Positions 54,960 through 63,760 of a stretch of 64,000 nt of DNA are shown in pieces. A model generated the notes under the pieces. It was given only the letters and a program-made list of their open reading frames with translations, did no database searches and was not told the origin of the DNA. The stretch comes from Pseudoduganella rivuli. Lineage in GTDB: Bacteria > Pseudomonadota > Gammaproteobacteria > Burkholderiales > Burkholderiaceae_D. The position numbers and the translations under genes were made by a program. The stretch covers positions 62,001 through 126,000 of the forward strand of contig NZ_WKJJ01000009.1 in assembly GCF_009674485.1 (NCBI RefSeq). The letters run 5' to 3'. Positions within the stretch are counted from its first letter, which is position 1; every line of letters starts with the position of its first letter.

Positions 54960-55680
54960 GTCTGAATCCCGTTACGACAAAAAAGAGTAAAGCCATCAGC
55001 GCCAGGCCGTACCACTGGAACGCGTAGCCCTTGTGTTTATCGACACCCGTCGACGGCGCAGGCCAGTCATGCACAATGCCCGTATCTTCCGGCCCGGCAG
55101 GCGCCGCCTGTTCAACGACAAACGGTTGCATGCGCAAGCCGCTGGCCGCCGCCACTTCCTGCACGGTGGCATTTTGCACGATCGCGTGGCGCTGCAATGC
55201 GGGCGGCGTGCCCAACTGCATCACCTGCCCCGGACCCAGCCGCGCCACGCCTTCCACCGTCACCGTGCCGGACGGTGTGCGGTAGTCGGGTACCTGGTTG
55301 CGGTCCGCCATATTGCGGGGCAGCCAGCCGCGGGCCACGAGCACGTGCATGTCCGTTCCTGCGATTTTAAACGGCATCAGCAAATAAAAACCCGCGCGGC
55401 CCTGATACGGACGATTGTCCAGGTAGATCGGCCAGGCCGCGACAAATTCACCCGTCATGCGCACGCGGCGGAATTCCACCAGCGACGCCGACATGGGTTG
55501 CGCGCCGATGTCGAGCGGCGCCCCCGTGCGCCCCGCCTGCAGGCGCAATTCCTGGGCCATCTTGTATTCCGCGCGCCGGTCCTGCCACTGGCCAAGGGAA
55601 ACGCCCAGCGCCACCAGCAATACCGTGGCAATAAAGGGAATCAGCCTGAAGCGGAACTTAATGGGAAACCCCGGACGCAT
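54940..55680 (-). CDS. SURF1-family cytochrome oxidase assembly protein
   Basis: The product is 246 aa with membrane segments at both ends (about 12-30 and 220-240) and a periplasmic loop, the SURF1 topology. Conserved blocks are LGQWQDRRAEYK, FRRVRMTGEF, YLDNRPYQGRAGFYLLMPF, VLVARGWLPRN and the C-terminal YAFQWYGLAL. SURF1 binds haem A and helps insert it into subunit I. It is the first gene of the SURF1-to-SCO operon and diverges from the DUF2909 gene 33 bp away. Confidence 0.93.
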   Translation of the reverse strand: MRPGFPIKFRFRLIPFIATVLLVALGVSLGQWQDRRAEYKMAQELRLQAGRTGAPLDIGAQPMSASLVEFRRVRMTGEFVAAWPIYLDNRPYQGRAGFYLLMPFKIAGTDMHVLVARGWLPRNMADRNQVPDYRTPSGTVTVEGVARLGPGQVMQLGTPPALQRHAIVQNATVQEVAAASGLRMQPFVVEQAAPAGPEDTGIVHDWPAPSTGVDKHKGYAFQWYGLALMALLFFVVTGFRRGKATS

Positions 55681-55713
55681 TACAATGCAACCTTCCTGTG
55701 ATTACCACACATC

Positions 55714-55917
55714 ATGAAAATCCTCGTCGCCATTGCATTCATCCTGATCCTGGCCAGCCTCGGCTCCGCCCTCTATCACATGATGCGCCAGAAAAACAAA
55801 GCCGATCCGCGCATGGCCCGTTCGCTGGGCATGCGCGTGGGCTTTTCCATCCTGCTGTTCCTGTGCATCCTGCTGGCCAATTACCTGGGCTATATCCACC
55901 CGACCGGTATCCGGTAA
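55714..55917 (+). CDS. DUF2909 twin-transmembrane protein
   Basis: The product is 67 aa with two membrane segments (about 3-20 and 42-60) joined by a basic loop. Proteins of this family sit next to SURF1/cox genes in beta-proteobacteria and are presumed oxidase-associated. It is followed by a strong bidirectional terminator. Confidence 0.85.
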   Translation: MKILVAIAFILILASLGSALYHMMRQKNKADPRMARSLGMRVGFSILLFLCILLANYLGYIHPTGIR

Positions 55918-55934
55918 CAACGCATTGCACCAAT

Positions 55935-55972
55935 AAAAAAGCCGTACGCTGAATCCTGCGTACGGCTTTTTT
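55935..55972. terminator. Bidirectional Rho-independent terminator
   Basis: A 15-bp inverted repeat (55935-55949 with 55958-55972) has GCCGTACGC/GCGTACGGC as its GC core and runs of A and T on opposite ends, so it can stop transcription from DUF2909 on the plus strand and from ctaE on the minus strand. Confidence 0.92.
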
Positions 55973-56013
55973 ATTTGGCGGCGCAGCCGTCAGCCGCGCC
56001 GCCGATTATACGC

Positions 56014-56868
56014 TTACATCCAGTACACGACGACGTACAGGCCCAGCCAGACGACGTCGACAAAGTGCCAGTACCAGGCCGCGCCTTCGAACGCGAAGTG
56101 GTGTTCCGGCGTGAAGTGGCCTTTCATCAGGCGCACCAGCACCACGCCCAGCATGATCGCGCCCATGGTCACGTGGAAGCCGTGGAAGCCGGTCAGCATG
56201 AAGAAGGTGGAACCGTAGATGCCCGAGGTCAGCTTCAGGTTCAGTTCGTGATAAGCATGGATGTATTCATACGCCTGGAAGCCCATGAACACGGCGCCCA
56301 GCAGCACGGTTGCCGCCAGCCACACGATGGTTTTGGCACGCTTGCCGGCCACCAGCGCATGGTGGGCGATGGTCAAGGTCAGGCCTGACGTCAGCAGCAG
56401 CGCGGTATTGATGGTCGGGATCGGGAACGGGCCCATCGACGTGTACGGCTCGATCGTGCCGGCCGGGCTGTTACCCCATTGCGCAACAAAGTCGGGCCAG
56501 ATGAATTTGTGGTCCAGGTCGCCCAGCCATGGCAAGGTGATGGTGCGGGCATAGAACAGCGCGCCGAAGAACGCGCCAAAGAACATCACTTCCGAGAAGA
56601 TGAACCAGCCCATCGACCAGCGGTACGAGTGGTCGATGCGTTTGCTGTACATGCCGCCTTCGGATTCCTTGATGGCGTCGCCGAACCAGAAATACAGCAC
56701 GGTCAGCGTGCATGCGATACCGATGAAGTTCACCGTCGAACCCCACGAAGCGTCGTTGACCCACGCGGAGGCGCCGATCATCGTGATGAGCAGCGAAAGG
56801 CCGCCCAGCATAGGCCACCTGGATGGACCAGGCACGAAGTAGTACGGTGCCGCGTTATGAGAACTCAT
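56014..56868 (-). CDS. ctaE: Cytochrome c oxidase subunit III
   Basis: The product is 284 aa with seven membrane segments. Diagnostic blocks are FVPGPSRWPMLG, WWxD-type region SYRWSMGWFIFSEVMFFGAFF, and the C-terminal LTGFHGFHVTMGAIML and FAFEGAAWYWHFVDVVWLGLY. It is the last structural gene of the ctaC-ctaD-ctaG-ctaE series and ends at the bidirectional terminator. Confidence 0.96.
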   Translation of the reverse strand: MSSHNAAPYYFVPGPSRWPMLGGLSLLITMIGASAWVNDASWGSTVNFIGIACTLTVLYFWFGDAIKESEGGMYSKRIDHSYRWSMGWFIFSEVMFFGAFFGALFYARTITLPWLGDLDHKFIWPDFVAQWGNSPAGTIEPYTSMGPFPIPTINTALLLTSGLTLTIAHHALVAGKRAKTIVWLAATVLLGAVFMGFQAYEYIHAYHELNLKLTSGIYGSTFFMLTGFHGFHVTMGAIMLGVVLVRLMKGHFTPEHHFAFEGAAWYWHFVDVVWLGLYVVVYWM

Positions 56869-56898
56869 CTCGTTATCTCCTTAAATTTACGCATTTAT

Positions 56899-57114
56899 TT
56901 AATTGCGTACTGCAAATTTCACTATCGTTATCAGCAGGGCGATGAACCCGGCAGCCCCCAGCAGCGCTGCGATAATCACATAGGCCAGGTTCAGTTTCAC
57001 TTCATCCTGGTCGAAATCGCTTTTCCTGCGCAGGCCAAAAAACGACCACAGCACCGCTTTCAGCGAATACAGAAACGATGCCTGCCGCACTTTTTTCTCG
57101 GGTTGCTCCGTCAT
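56899..57114 (-). CDS. DUF2970 family small membrane protein
   Basis: The product is 71 aa with a conserved N-terminal SFLYSLKAVLWSFFGLRRKSD and one C-terminal membrane segment (about 42-66). DUF2970 genes lie regularly between ctaG and ctaE in Burkholderiales and are presumed to be oxidase-associated. The start overlaps the ctaG stop by 4 bp. Confidence 0.88.
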   Translation of the reverse strand: MTEQPEKKVRQASFLYSLKAVLWSFFGLRRKSDFDQDEVKLNLAYVIIAALLGAAGFIALLITIVKFAVRN

Positions 57115-57650
57115 CGCGCCGCCGTCTTGTTGTCCAGTCCATCGATTTCAAAGAAGGTGTAAGACAGCGTGAACGTTTTCACATCCTTTGGCAATGCCGG
57201 GTCGATATAAAACACCACTGGCATTTGCCGCGCTTCGTTCGCCTTCAGGGTCTGCTGTTTAAAGCAGAAGCAATCGACTTTCTTGAAATACTGCGCCACC
57301 TGGCTGGGCGCATAGCTGGGTATCGCTTGCGCATTCACCGTGCGTGACTGGACATTCACCACTTCATACACCACCGTCACCAGCTCGCCCGGATGTACCT
57401 GCAGCGAGCGCTGGGTGGCGCGGAAACGCCATGGGCCATGCGCATTGCTGTCCAGTTCCACCGTGATGGTGCGGCTGGTATCGACTTGCGTATTGCCCGG
57501 CAAATTCACCGTGCCGTCTTTTTGCGTGATGTTGTTAATGCCCAGCACTTCGCAAATATGCTTGTAGACGGGGATCAGCAAATATCCAAAGCCGAACATC
57601 ATGACAGCGATGACGATCAGCTTGCCCAGCAGGCGGCGGTTTTCAGTCAC
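57111..57650 (-). CDS. ctaG: Cytochrome c oxidase assembly protein CtaG/Cox11
   Basis: The product is 179 aa with a GTG start at 57650. One N-terminal membrane anchor (about 10-28) and a periplasmic beta domain carry the copper motif CFCFKQQTL near residue 130. It inserts copper into CuB of subunit I. It lies 3 bp after the small assembly gene and overlaps DUF2970. Confidence 0.95.
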   Translation of the reverse strand: MTENRRLLGKLIVIAVMMFGFGYLLIPVYKHICEVLGINNITQKDGTVNLPGNTQVDTSRTITVELDSNAHGPWRFRATQRSLQVHPGELVTVVYEVVNVQSRTVNAQAIPSYAPSQVAQYFKKVDCFCFKQQTLKANEARQMPVVFYIDPALPKDVKTFTLSYTFFEIDGLDNKTAAR

Positions 57651-57653
57651 GGG

Positions 57654-57767
57654 TCAGCTCAGCCAGATACGCTTGACGAAAACCGAGACGAAAAACAGCA
57701 ACGCGATCGAACCCAGCGTCAGGGCCATTTTCAGGTTGCTGCTGTTTTGCTTCTTTGGATCAGACAT
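57654..57767 (-). CDS. Cytochrome oxidase small assembly protein
   Basis: The product is 37 aa: MSDPKKQNSSNLKMALTL followed by one membrane segment and a basic end (VKRIWLS). Tiny single-pass proteins like this occupy the slot between ctaD and ctaG in many Burkholderiales. It lies 50 bp after ctaD and 3 bp before ctaG. Confidence 0.8.
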   Translation of the reverse strand: MSDPKKQNSSNLKMALTLGSIALLFFVSVFVKRIWLS

Positions 57768-57817
57768 GCTGCGCCCCTCTCTGCATGGGCGGAGGCATCA
57801 GCCCCCGCCTGATTTCA

Positions 57818-59416
57818 TTACTTGACGATTGGCGGTTCTTCGAAGGTGTGGAACGGCGCCGGCGACGGCACGGTCCACTCCAGGCCTTCCGCGCCTTCCC
57901 ATGGCTTGTCGGCCGCTGGTTTGCCGCCGCGGATGCTAGGCAGTACCACGAAGAACAGGAAGAACACCTGGCACAGGCCGAAACCGAACGCGCCGATGGA
58001 GGCGATCGAGTTGAAGTCCGTGAACTGCGCCGGATAGTCGGCGTAGCGGCGTGGCATACCGGCCAGGCCCAGGAAGTGCATCGGGAAGAACGTGATGTTG
58101 AACGTGATCAGCGATGCCCAGAAGTGGATCTTGCCCATGGTTTCGTTGTACATGAAGCCAGTCCACTTCGGACCCCAGTAGTAGAAGCCCGCGAACAGCG
58201 CGAACAGCGAACCTGCCACCAGCACGTAGTGGAAGTGCGCCACCACGTAGTAGGTGTCTTGCAACTGGATGTCGATCGGGGTGACCGCCAGGATCAGGCC
58301 GGTGAAACCGCCCATGGTGAACACGAACAGGAAGCCCACCGAGAACAGCATCGGGGTTTCAAAGGTCATCGAACCTTTCCACATGGTGGCGATCCAGTTG
58401 AACACTTTCACGCCGGTCGGGATGGCGATCAGCATGGTGGCGTACATGAAGAACAGCTGCGACGTCACCGGCATGCCGGTGGTGAACATGTGGTGGGCCC
58501 AGACGATGAACGACAGGATCGCAATCGACGCGGTGGCGTACACCATCGATGCATAGCCGAACAGTGGCTTGCGGGCGAAGGCCGGGATGATCTGCGACAC
58601 GATACCGAAGGCCGGCAGAATCATGATGTACACCTCGGGGTGGCCGAAGAACCAGAAGATGTGCTGGTACATGACCGGGTCGCCGCCGCCGGCAGCGTTA
58701 AAGAACGAGGTGCCGAAGTGACGGTCGGTCAGGGTCATGGTGATCGCGCCAGCCAGGACCGGCATCACGGCGATCAGCAGGTAGGCGGTAATCAGCCAGG
58801 TCCAGCAGAACATCGGCATCTTCATCAGGGTCATGCCAGGGGCGCGCATGTTCAGGATGGTGACGATGATGTTGATCGAACCCATGATCGACGAGGCGCC
58901 CATGATGTGCATGGCGAAAATACCCATGTCCATGCCAGGGCCCATCTGGGTCGACAGCGGTGCGTACAGCGTCCAGCCGGCCGCGGTGGCGCCGCCGGGA
59001 ACGAAGAACGAACCGGCCAGCAGCAGCGCCGCAGGCGGCAACAGCCAGAACGAGAAGTTGTTCATGCGGGCGAACGCCATGTCGGAAGCGCCCACTTGCA
59101 GCGGGATCATCCAGTTGGCGAAGCCGACGAAGGCCGGCATGATCGCGCCGAACACCATCACCAGGCCGTGCATGGTGGTCAGCTGGTTGAAGAATTCAGG
59201 CTGGAAGAATTGCAGGCCAGGCTGGAACAGTTCGGTACGGATCATCAGCGCCAGCACGCCGCCGGACAGCAGCATGATGAACGAGAACCACAGGTACAGG
59301 GTACCGATGTCCTTGTGGTTGGTGGCAAACAGCCAGCGCTGCAAGCCATGTGGGTGGTCGTGCGCATGGTCGTGGCCGTGCGCGTGATCGTGTGCGTGAT
59401 CGACAGTCGTGCTCAT
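57818..59416 (-). CDS. ctaD: Cytochrome c oxidase subunit I
   Basis: The product is 532 aa from the ATG at 59416 (AGGAG 9 nt upstream; a TTG three codons earlier is less likely). Twelve membrane segments hold the haem a and a3/CuB centre: TMHGLVMVFG, WFFGHPEVYIMILPAFG with the His-Tyr pair, and VVAHFHYVL. The proton-channel block is of the A type. The N-terminal 25 residues are unusual, with nine His alternating with Asp/Ala/Gly (DHAHDHAHGHDHAHDHPHG). Confidence 0.97.
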   Translation of the reverse strand: MSTTVDHAHDHAHGHDHAHDHPHGLQRWLFATNHKDIGTLYLWFSFIMLLSGGVLALMIRTELFQPGLQFFQPEFFNQLTTMHGLVMVFGAIMPAFVGFANWMIPLQVGASDMAFARMNNFSFWLLPPAALLLAGSFFVPGGATAAGWTLYAPLSTQMGPGMDMGIFAMHIMGASSIMGSINIIVTILNMRAPGMTLMKMPMFCWTWLITAYLLIAVMPVLAGAITMTLTDRHFGTSFFNAAGGGDPVMYQHIFWFFGHPEVYIMILPAFGIVSQIIPAFARKPLFGYASMVYATASIAILSFIVWAHHMFTTGMPVTSQLFFMYATMLIAIPTGVKVFNWIATMWKGSMTFETPMLFSVGFLFVFTMGGFTGLILAVTPIDIQLQDTYYVVAHFHYVLVAGSLFALFAGFYYWGPKWTGFMYNETMGKIHFWASLITFNITFFPMHFLGLAGMPRRYADYPAQFTDFNSIASIGAFGFGLCQVFFLFFVVLPSIRGGKPAADKPWEGAEGLEWTVPSPAPFHTFEEPPIVK

Positions 59417-59432
59417 GATAGGCAACTCCTAA

Positions 59433-60656
59433 TTACTTACGTGCAGCCAGAACTTCGGCCGGTTGAACGATGTTTTCAGCAGCCTTGTTCGACCAGCTGT
59501 TGCGGGTGTACGTAATGACCGCGGCGATATCGGTATCCGACAATTGTTTCCATGCCGGCATTTCGCTTGGGAACTTGCCGCTCTTCTGGCCGTTCAGCAG
59601 CACGTGGATCTGGTCGGCTTTCGGACCGTTCACGACAGCCGAACCGTCCAGCGACGCGAACGCGCCTGGCACGCCCTTGCCGGTAGCCTGGTGGCAAGCA
59701 ACGCAGTTGGTGTTGTAGACTTTTTCGCCCTTGGTTTTCAGTTCGTCGATGGTCCAGGTCTTGTTCGGATCGTCCGCCAGCGCAGCCAGTTCCTTTTTCT
59801 TCTTGTCGACCCAGGCGGTGTACTCGTCCGCGGTCACGACACGCACCACGATCGGCATGAATGCGTGCTCTTTACCGCACAGTTCCACGCAATTGCCGCG
59901 ATATACGCCGGTGTGCTCAGCCTTGAACCAGGTGTCGCGCACGAAGCCGGGGATCGCATCCTGCTTGACGCCGAAGGCCGGGATGGTCCACGCGTGGATC
60001 ACGTCGTTGGCGGTGGTGACGATACGGATCTTGCGGTTAACCGGCACCACAACTTCGTTATCGACTTCGATCAGGTAGGTATCGGAACGCTTTTCCGTTG
60101 GCGCGACGCCGGGCGAGCCGACTTGCGAACGCGGGGTGGCGATGTTGGAGATAAAGTTGATGCCTTCGCCTTCGCCCTTCAGGTAGTCATAGCCCCATTT
60201 CCACTGCATGCCGGTGGCTTTGATGGTGATGTCGGCGTTCGACGTGTCTTTCATGGCCACCACGGTGCGGGTCGCCGGCAGCGCCATGCCGATCACGATC
60301 AGGAATGGCACCACGGTCCAGGCGATTTCAACGGCAGTCGATTCGTGGAAGGTGGCAGGTTTGTGGCCCAGCGATTTACGGTGTTTGAAGATGGAGTAAA
60401 ACATCACGCCGAAGACAGCGATAAAGATCGCCAGGCAGATGTACATCATCAAATTGTGCAGATCGTAGATCTCAGTCGCGATCTTCGTAGCCGGTGGCTG
60501 CAAGTTCAGCTGATTGGCAACCGGACCGCCGGTTCCACCCGTGGCTTTCGAGTATTCAGTTGCAGCTGCCGCCGAGTCAGCCGCCCATGCCGGAACAGAG
60601 GCGGCCGCCATCGACAGCGCGAGCATCAACGATTGAAATCGCTTTGCATATATCAT
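59433..60656 (-). CDS. ctaC: Cytochrome c oxidase subunit II with fused cytochrome c domain (caa3-like)
   Basis: The product is 407 aa from the ATG at 60656 (TTGGGGAAAAT upstream). A signal peptide (...PAWAAD) and two membrane segments (about 66-88 and 108-128) are followed by the CuA domain with His221, Cys256, Cys260, His264 and Met267. A C-terminal class I cytochrome c domain (about 305-395) has CVACH (Cys318, Cys321, His322) and the likely axial Met366. The fused domain lets the oxidase accept electrons directly from the bc1 complex or soluble carriers. The 269 bp upstream to bioC are AT-rich and probably hold the promoter of the whole cta operon. Confidence 0.96.
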   Translation of the reverse strand: MIYAKRFQSLMLALSMAAASVPAWAADSAAAATEYSKATGGTGGPVANQLNLQPPATKIATEIYDLHNLMMYICLAIFIAVFGVMFYSIFKHRKSLGHKPATFHESTAVEIAWTVVPFLIVIGMALPATRTVVAMKDTSNADITIKATGMQWKWGYDYLKGEGEGINFISNIATPRSQVGSPGVAPTEKRSDTYLIEVDNEVVVPVNRKIRIVTTANDVIHAWTIPAFGVKQDAIPGFVRDTWFKAEHTGVYRGNCVELCGKEHAFMPIVVRVVTADEYTAWVDKKKKELAALADDPNKTWTIDELKTKGEKVYNTNCVACHQATGKGVPGAFASLDGSAVVNGPKADQIHVLLNGQKSGKFPSEMPAWKQLSDTDIAAVITYTRNSWSNKAAENIVQPAEVLAARK

Positions 60657-60925
60657 ATTTTCCCCAACCACCCAAGAAATAAAAATATTTTTAAAGGCAG
60701 CCGTTCGATGTTCTGAATAGCCGCCGAGCGCTACAACACCTAAAACCTTTTCACCTTGCCCGAAAACAGGGCAAAAAGATGGCAAAATTAGTCAAGGATT
60801 ATAGACAACATCCTCTGAGCGCATCAAGAAGATTATCCATTACGCAAGAGCAAAGCCGACAGCTTTGGCGATATTTGCCACATATCGATAACGATATTCT
60901 GCGTATGTCCGGACTGGTATTCAGG

Positions 60926-61858
60926 TTATTTAGGCGGCTTATTGGGGCTGTTGCGCGGCAGATCGAAACGCACGATGGATTCGCCCGTGCTGGTGGTGCG
61001 CGGCGCCGGACGGAAAGCATGTCCATACAACACTTCAAAGGTCAGACCCAGCTTGCCATCCGCCCGGCGCTGGCGTTCCAGGCCGTTCAACAGCCGCTGG
61101 TGCGCGGCGCGGCCCAGCAATCCCTGCCGCCGCGTGGCCAGTGGATTGCCGCCCCAGGCGCGCACATCGGCCAGCAATGCCTGCGGCGTATCGTAGGTGA
61201 CGGTGATTTTTTCCATGTCCAGCACCGGCGTGGAAAAGCCCGCTTCCACCAATTGGTCGCCAAAATCGTGCATGTCGACAAAAGGCAACGCATGTTGCGC
61301 CAAATCCACTTCTGCAAACGCATTGCGCACTTCGACGAAGGTATCCGGACCGAAACAGGAAAACATGAGCAAGCCTTCAATCCGTAACACGCGGCGCCAT
61401 TCGGCAAACACACGGTCCGGCTGCGGATGCCAGTGCAGCGCCAAATTCGACCAGACCAGGTCGATGCTGTGCAGCGCCAGCGGTAATTCCGCGAAATCGC
61501 CGCACAACAAATCGACGCCGGTTTTGCCTGGCAACAGCTTGCTGAGCAACTGATTCAACCCTTTGGCGGCAGGCCCTTTGGCGGCGCGCGCCATGGCTTC
61601 GGCCGCATCGATGCCGATCAGGTGGGTGGCGCTATACATTTTTTGCAACATTGCCAGATCGGCGCCCGGTCCGCAGCCCGCGTCCAGCACGCGCTGCGGG
61701 ATCATTTTCACCAGCGCCAGGCGGTCGCGCATGCGGGATGCGATTTCGCGGCGCAGGAAATCGGACGGCGCGATACGCTCGGGATGGGCGAATTGCGCCC
61801 GGACGCGCTCGAGATCGATGGGGGCGCTGAGTTTTGGCGGTTTGGAGGGTGCTTGCAT
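60926..61858 (-). CDS. bioC: Malonyl-ACP O-methyltransferase (BioC-like)
   Basis: The product is 310 aa. The SAM-binding glycine motif is VLDAGCGPGADL and motif II reads GVDLLCGDFAELPL, with SNLALHWHPQPDRVFAEWRRVLR typical of BioC. BioC methylates malonyl-ACP to start biotin synthesis. No other biotin genes are adjacent in the window; in beta-proteobacteria bioC is often separate and next to comF, as here. Confidence 0.85.
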   Translation of the reverse strand: MQAPSKPPKLSAPIDLERVRAQFAHPERIAPSDFLRREIASRMRDRLALVKMIPQRVLDAGCGPGADLAMLQKMYSATHLIGIDAAEAMARAAKGPAAKGLNQLLSKLLPGKTGVDLLCGDFAELPLALHSIDLVWSNLALHWHPQPDRVFAEWRRVLRIEGLLMFSCFGPDTFVEVRNAFAEVDLAQHALPFVDMHDFGDQLVEAGFSTPVLDMEKITVTYDTPQALLADVRAWGGNPLATRRQGLLGRAAHQRLLNGLERQRRADGKLGLTFEVLYGHAFRPAPRTTSTGESIVRFDLPRNSPNKPPK

Positions 61859-61917
61859 GGTCTTGACTGCTCGGGATGAGATAATGGCGGCAGTTTACAT
61901 GGTTGGCGGGGTTTGCG

Positions 61918-62736
61918 ATGCGGACCGGGCTGGACGGTGACTTGGGCAGTGCCGTCGGCCATGGCTGGCGAGCAGGCCTGGGGCGCGCCGCCCTGCCCTT
62001 GCGCCGCTTGCTGTCGCACGCCGGCAAGCTGCTGTTGCCGGGCCAATGCGCACTGTGCGGCAGCCTTGCCGGCGGGCGGGTCGTGTGCGCCGCCTGCCAC
62101 CAGCACTATATAGAAGGCTGGCAGTTGGCCCGGCTTCCCCGCTGCGGCAAGTGCGCCAACCCGTTGCCGGCGGGGGCCGGCGCTGGGCTGTGCGGCTATT
62201 GCCTGCGCACGCCGCCGGCATTTGACACGACGGTGGCCGCCGCCGCGTACGCGCTGCCGCTGGACCGGCTGGTGCTGCAGTTGAAATTCGGCGGCCGCCT
62301 GGCCCTGGCGCGGCTGTTTGGCGAAGCGCTGGCCGATGCGTGCAACGTGGCCGGCGATCTTGTCCGGCCCGACGTGCTGTGCCCGGTGCCGCTGGGCCCG
62401 CGCAGGCTGGCGCAGCGGGGGTATAACCAGGCGCTGGAAATGGCCCGCCCGCTGGCGCGCCGCATCCAGGTGCCGTTGCAGGTGCGGATGGCCATCCGCG
62501 TCAAGGAAACCGAGGCGCTCAGCCGGAGCGCCACGCCGGCGGAACGGCGCGCCCATATCGCGGGCGCGTTTGCCGCCCTGCGGCGCGACTGCATAGAAGG
62601 CCGCCATATCGGCCTGGTCGACGATGTGATGACCAGCGGCGCGACCATGAATGAGTTGGCGGCGCTGTTGAAGCGCTATGGCGCGGCGCGGGTCACTTGC
62701 CTGGTCTTTGCACGCACGCCGCCGCACGATGAATGA
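61918..62736 (+). CDS. comF: ComF-family phosphoribosyltransferase-like protein
   Basis: The product is 272 aa from the ATG at 61918; a TTG 15 nt earlier is possible. An N-terminal zinc-finger part (QCALCG, CAAC, RCGKCANP, CGYC) precedes a PRTase fold with the PRPP motif GLVDDVMTSGATM. ComF is needed for DNA uptake in naturally competent bacteria, probably as a partner of the ComFA/PriA-type helicase. It diverges from bioC. Confidence 0.9.
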   Translation: MRTGLDGDLGSAVGHGWRAGLGRAALPLRRLLSHAGKLLLPGQCALCGSLAGGRVVCAACHQHYIEGWQLARLPRCGKCANPLPAGAGAGLCGYCLRTPPAFDTTVAAAAYALPLDRLVLQLKFGGRLALARLFGEALADACNVAGDLVRPDVLCPVPLGPRRLAQRGYNQALEMARPLARRIQVPLQVRMAIRVKETEALSRSATPAERRAHIAGAFAALRRDCIEGRHIGLVDDVMTSGATMNELAALLKRYGAARVTCLVFARTPPHDE

Positions 62737-62754
62737 GTTTTAAAGGAGAGTAAA

Positions 62755-63225
62755 TTGTTTCATGTAGTCCTGGTCAAGCCGGAAATCCCACCCAACACGG
62801 GAAACGTGATCCGCCTGTGCGCCAATACCGGCGCGCAGCTGCATTTGATCGAACCATTGGGTTTCGAGCTCGATGACAGCAAATTGAAACGCGCCGGGCT
62901 GGATTACCACGAATATGCGGCCATGCAGGTGCACAAGGACTGGGCCGCCTTCATGGCCGCCGTGCAGCCTGATCCCGCGCGCCTGTTCGCGATGACCACG
63001 CACGGCTCGTCGCCATTCGCCAGCCAGCAATTCCGTCCCGGCGACGTGTTTGTTTTCGGTTCCGAGACCAAGGGCCTGGACGCGGATTTCCGCAACGGCT
63101 TCCCGGAATCGCAGCGCATCCGCCTGCCCATGCGGCCCGGCAACCGCAGCCTGAACCTGTCGAATACCGTGGCGGTCGTCGTATTCGAAGCGTGGCGCCA
63201 GAACGGTTACCAGGGCGGCGCGTAA
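62755..63225 (+). CDS. trmL: tRNA (cytidine(34)-2'-O)-methyltransferase
   Basis: The product is a 156-aa SPOUT methyltransferase with a TTG start after AAAGGAGAG. Trefoil-knot motifs are GNVIRLCANTGAQLHLIEPLGF, FVFGSETKGL and LPMRPGNRSLNLSNTVAVVVFE. It methylates the wobble nucleotide of leucine tRNAs. Length and motifs match TrmL closely. Confidence 0.94.
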   Translation: MFHVVLVKPEIPPNTGNVIRLCANTGAQLHLIEPLGFELDDSKLKRAGLDYHEYAAMQVHKDWAAFMAAVQPDPARLFAMTTHGSSPFASQQFRPGDVFVFGSETKGLDADFRNGFPESQRIRLPMRPGNRSLNLSNTVAVVVFEAWRQNGYQGGA

Positions 63226-63291
63226 GCCCCCAACCGTGTGGGCGCGCTCCGTTTTCCTGTCGTATAACGGCAGGAAGCGACGGGAGGCGTC

Positions 63292-63753
63292 ATGTTCGAC
63301 ATGGAATTACCGTGGTGGGAATACGTTGTTCGCGCCACCATTATTTATGTGGCGCTGCTGGTCATGGTGCGGATTTCCGGCAAGCGCACGGTGGGGCAAT
63401 TTTCACCGTTTGATTTGCTGGTGATTATGCTGCTGTCGGAAGCCGTATCGAATTCACTGTCCGGCGGCGACCAGTCCGTGCCTGGCGGCCTGCTGCTGGC
63501 GGCAACGCTGATCGGACTCAATATCTTTATCGCGTGGCTGACGGCGCACAGCCGCAAGGCCACCGACTGGATCGAAGGCACGGCCGTGCTGCTGGGCCGT
63601 AACGGCAAGATCTTTCACGAAGTCGCCGTCAACAACCGCGTCGCCGACAACGACATCGAACGCGCATTGCGCGAAGAAGATTGCAAACTCGAGGAAATGC
63701 ATTGCATCTTCCTCGAATCGGACGGCAAGATCACTATCCTGAAAAAATCTTAA
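63292..63753 (+). CDS. DUF421/YetF-family membrane protein
   Basis: The product is 153 aa. Three membrane segments (about 10-30, 38-55, 62-82, with RISGKRTVGQFSPFDLLVIMLLSEAVSN) precede a small cytoplasmic domain (HSRKATDWIEGTAVLLGRNGKI...). YetF-type proteins are membrane-associated regulators with no firm activity. GGGAGG lies upstream of the start. Confidence 0.88.
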   Translation: MFDMELPWWEYVVRATIIYVALLVMVRISGKRTVGQFSPFDLLVIMLLSEAVSNSLSGGDQSVPGGLLLAATLIGLNIFIAWLTAHSRKATDWIEGTAVLLGRNGKIFHEVAVNNRVADNDIERALREEDCKLEEMHCIFLESDGKITILKKS

Positions 63754-63760
63754 TTACCAC

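Noticed and set aside
57755..59515. 586-codon open frame on the plus strand opposite ctaD
   Set aside because: Rich in His, Arg, Gln and Glu because it mirrors membrane-protein codons; ctaD on the other strand is certain.
60779..61387. 202-codon plus-strand frame starting in the ctaC-bioC gap
   Set aside because: Most of it is antisense to bioC and the unique first part lacks a ribosome site and family resemblance.
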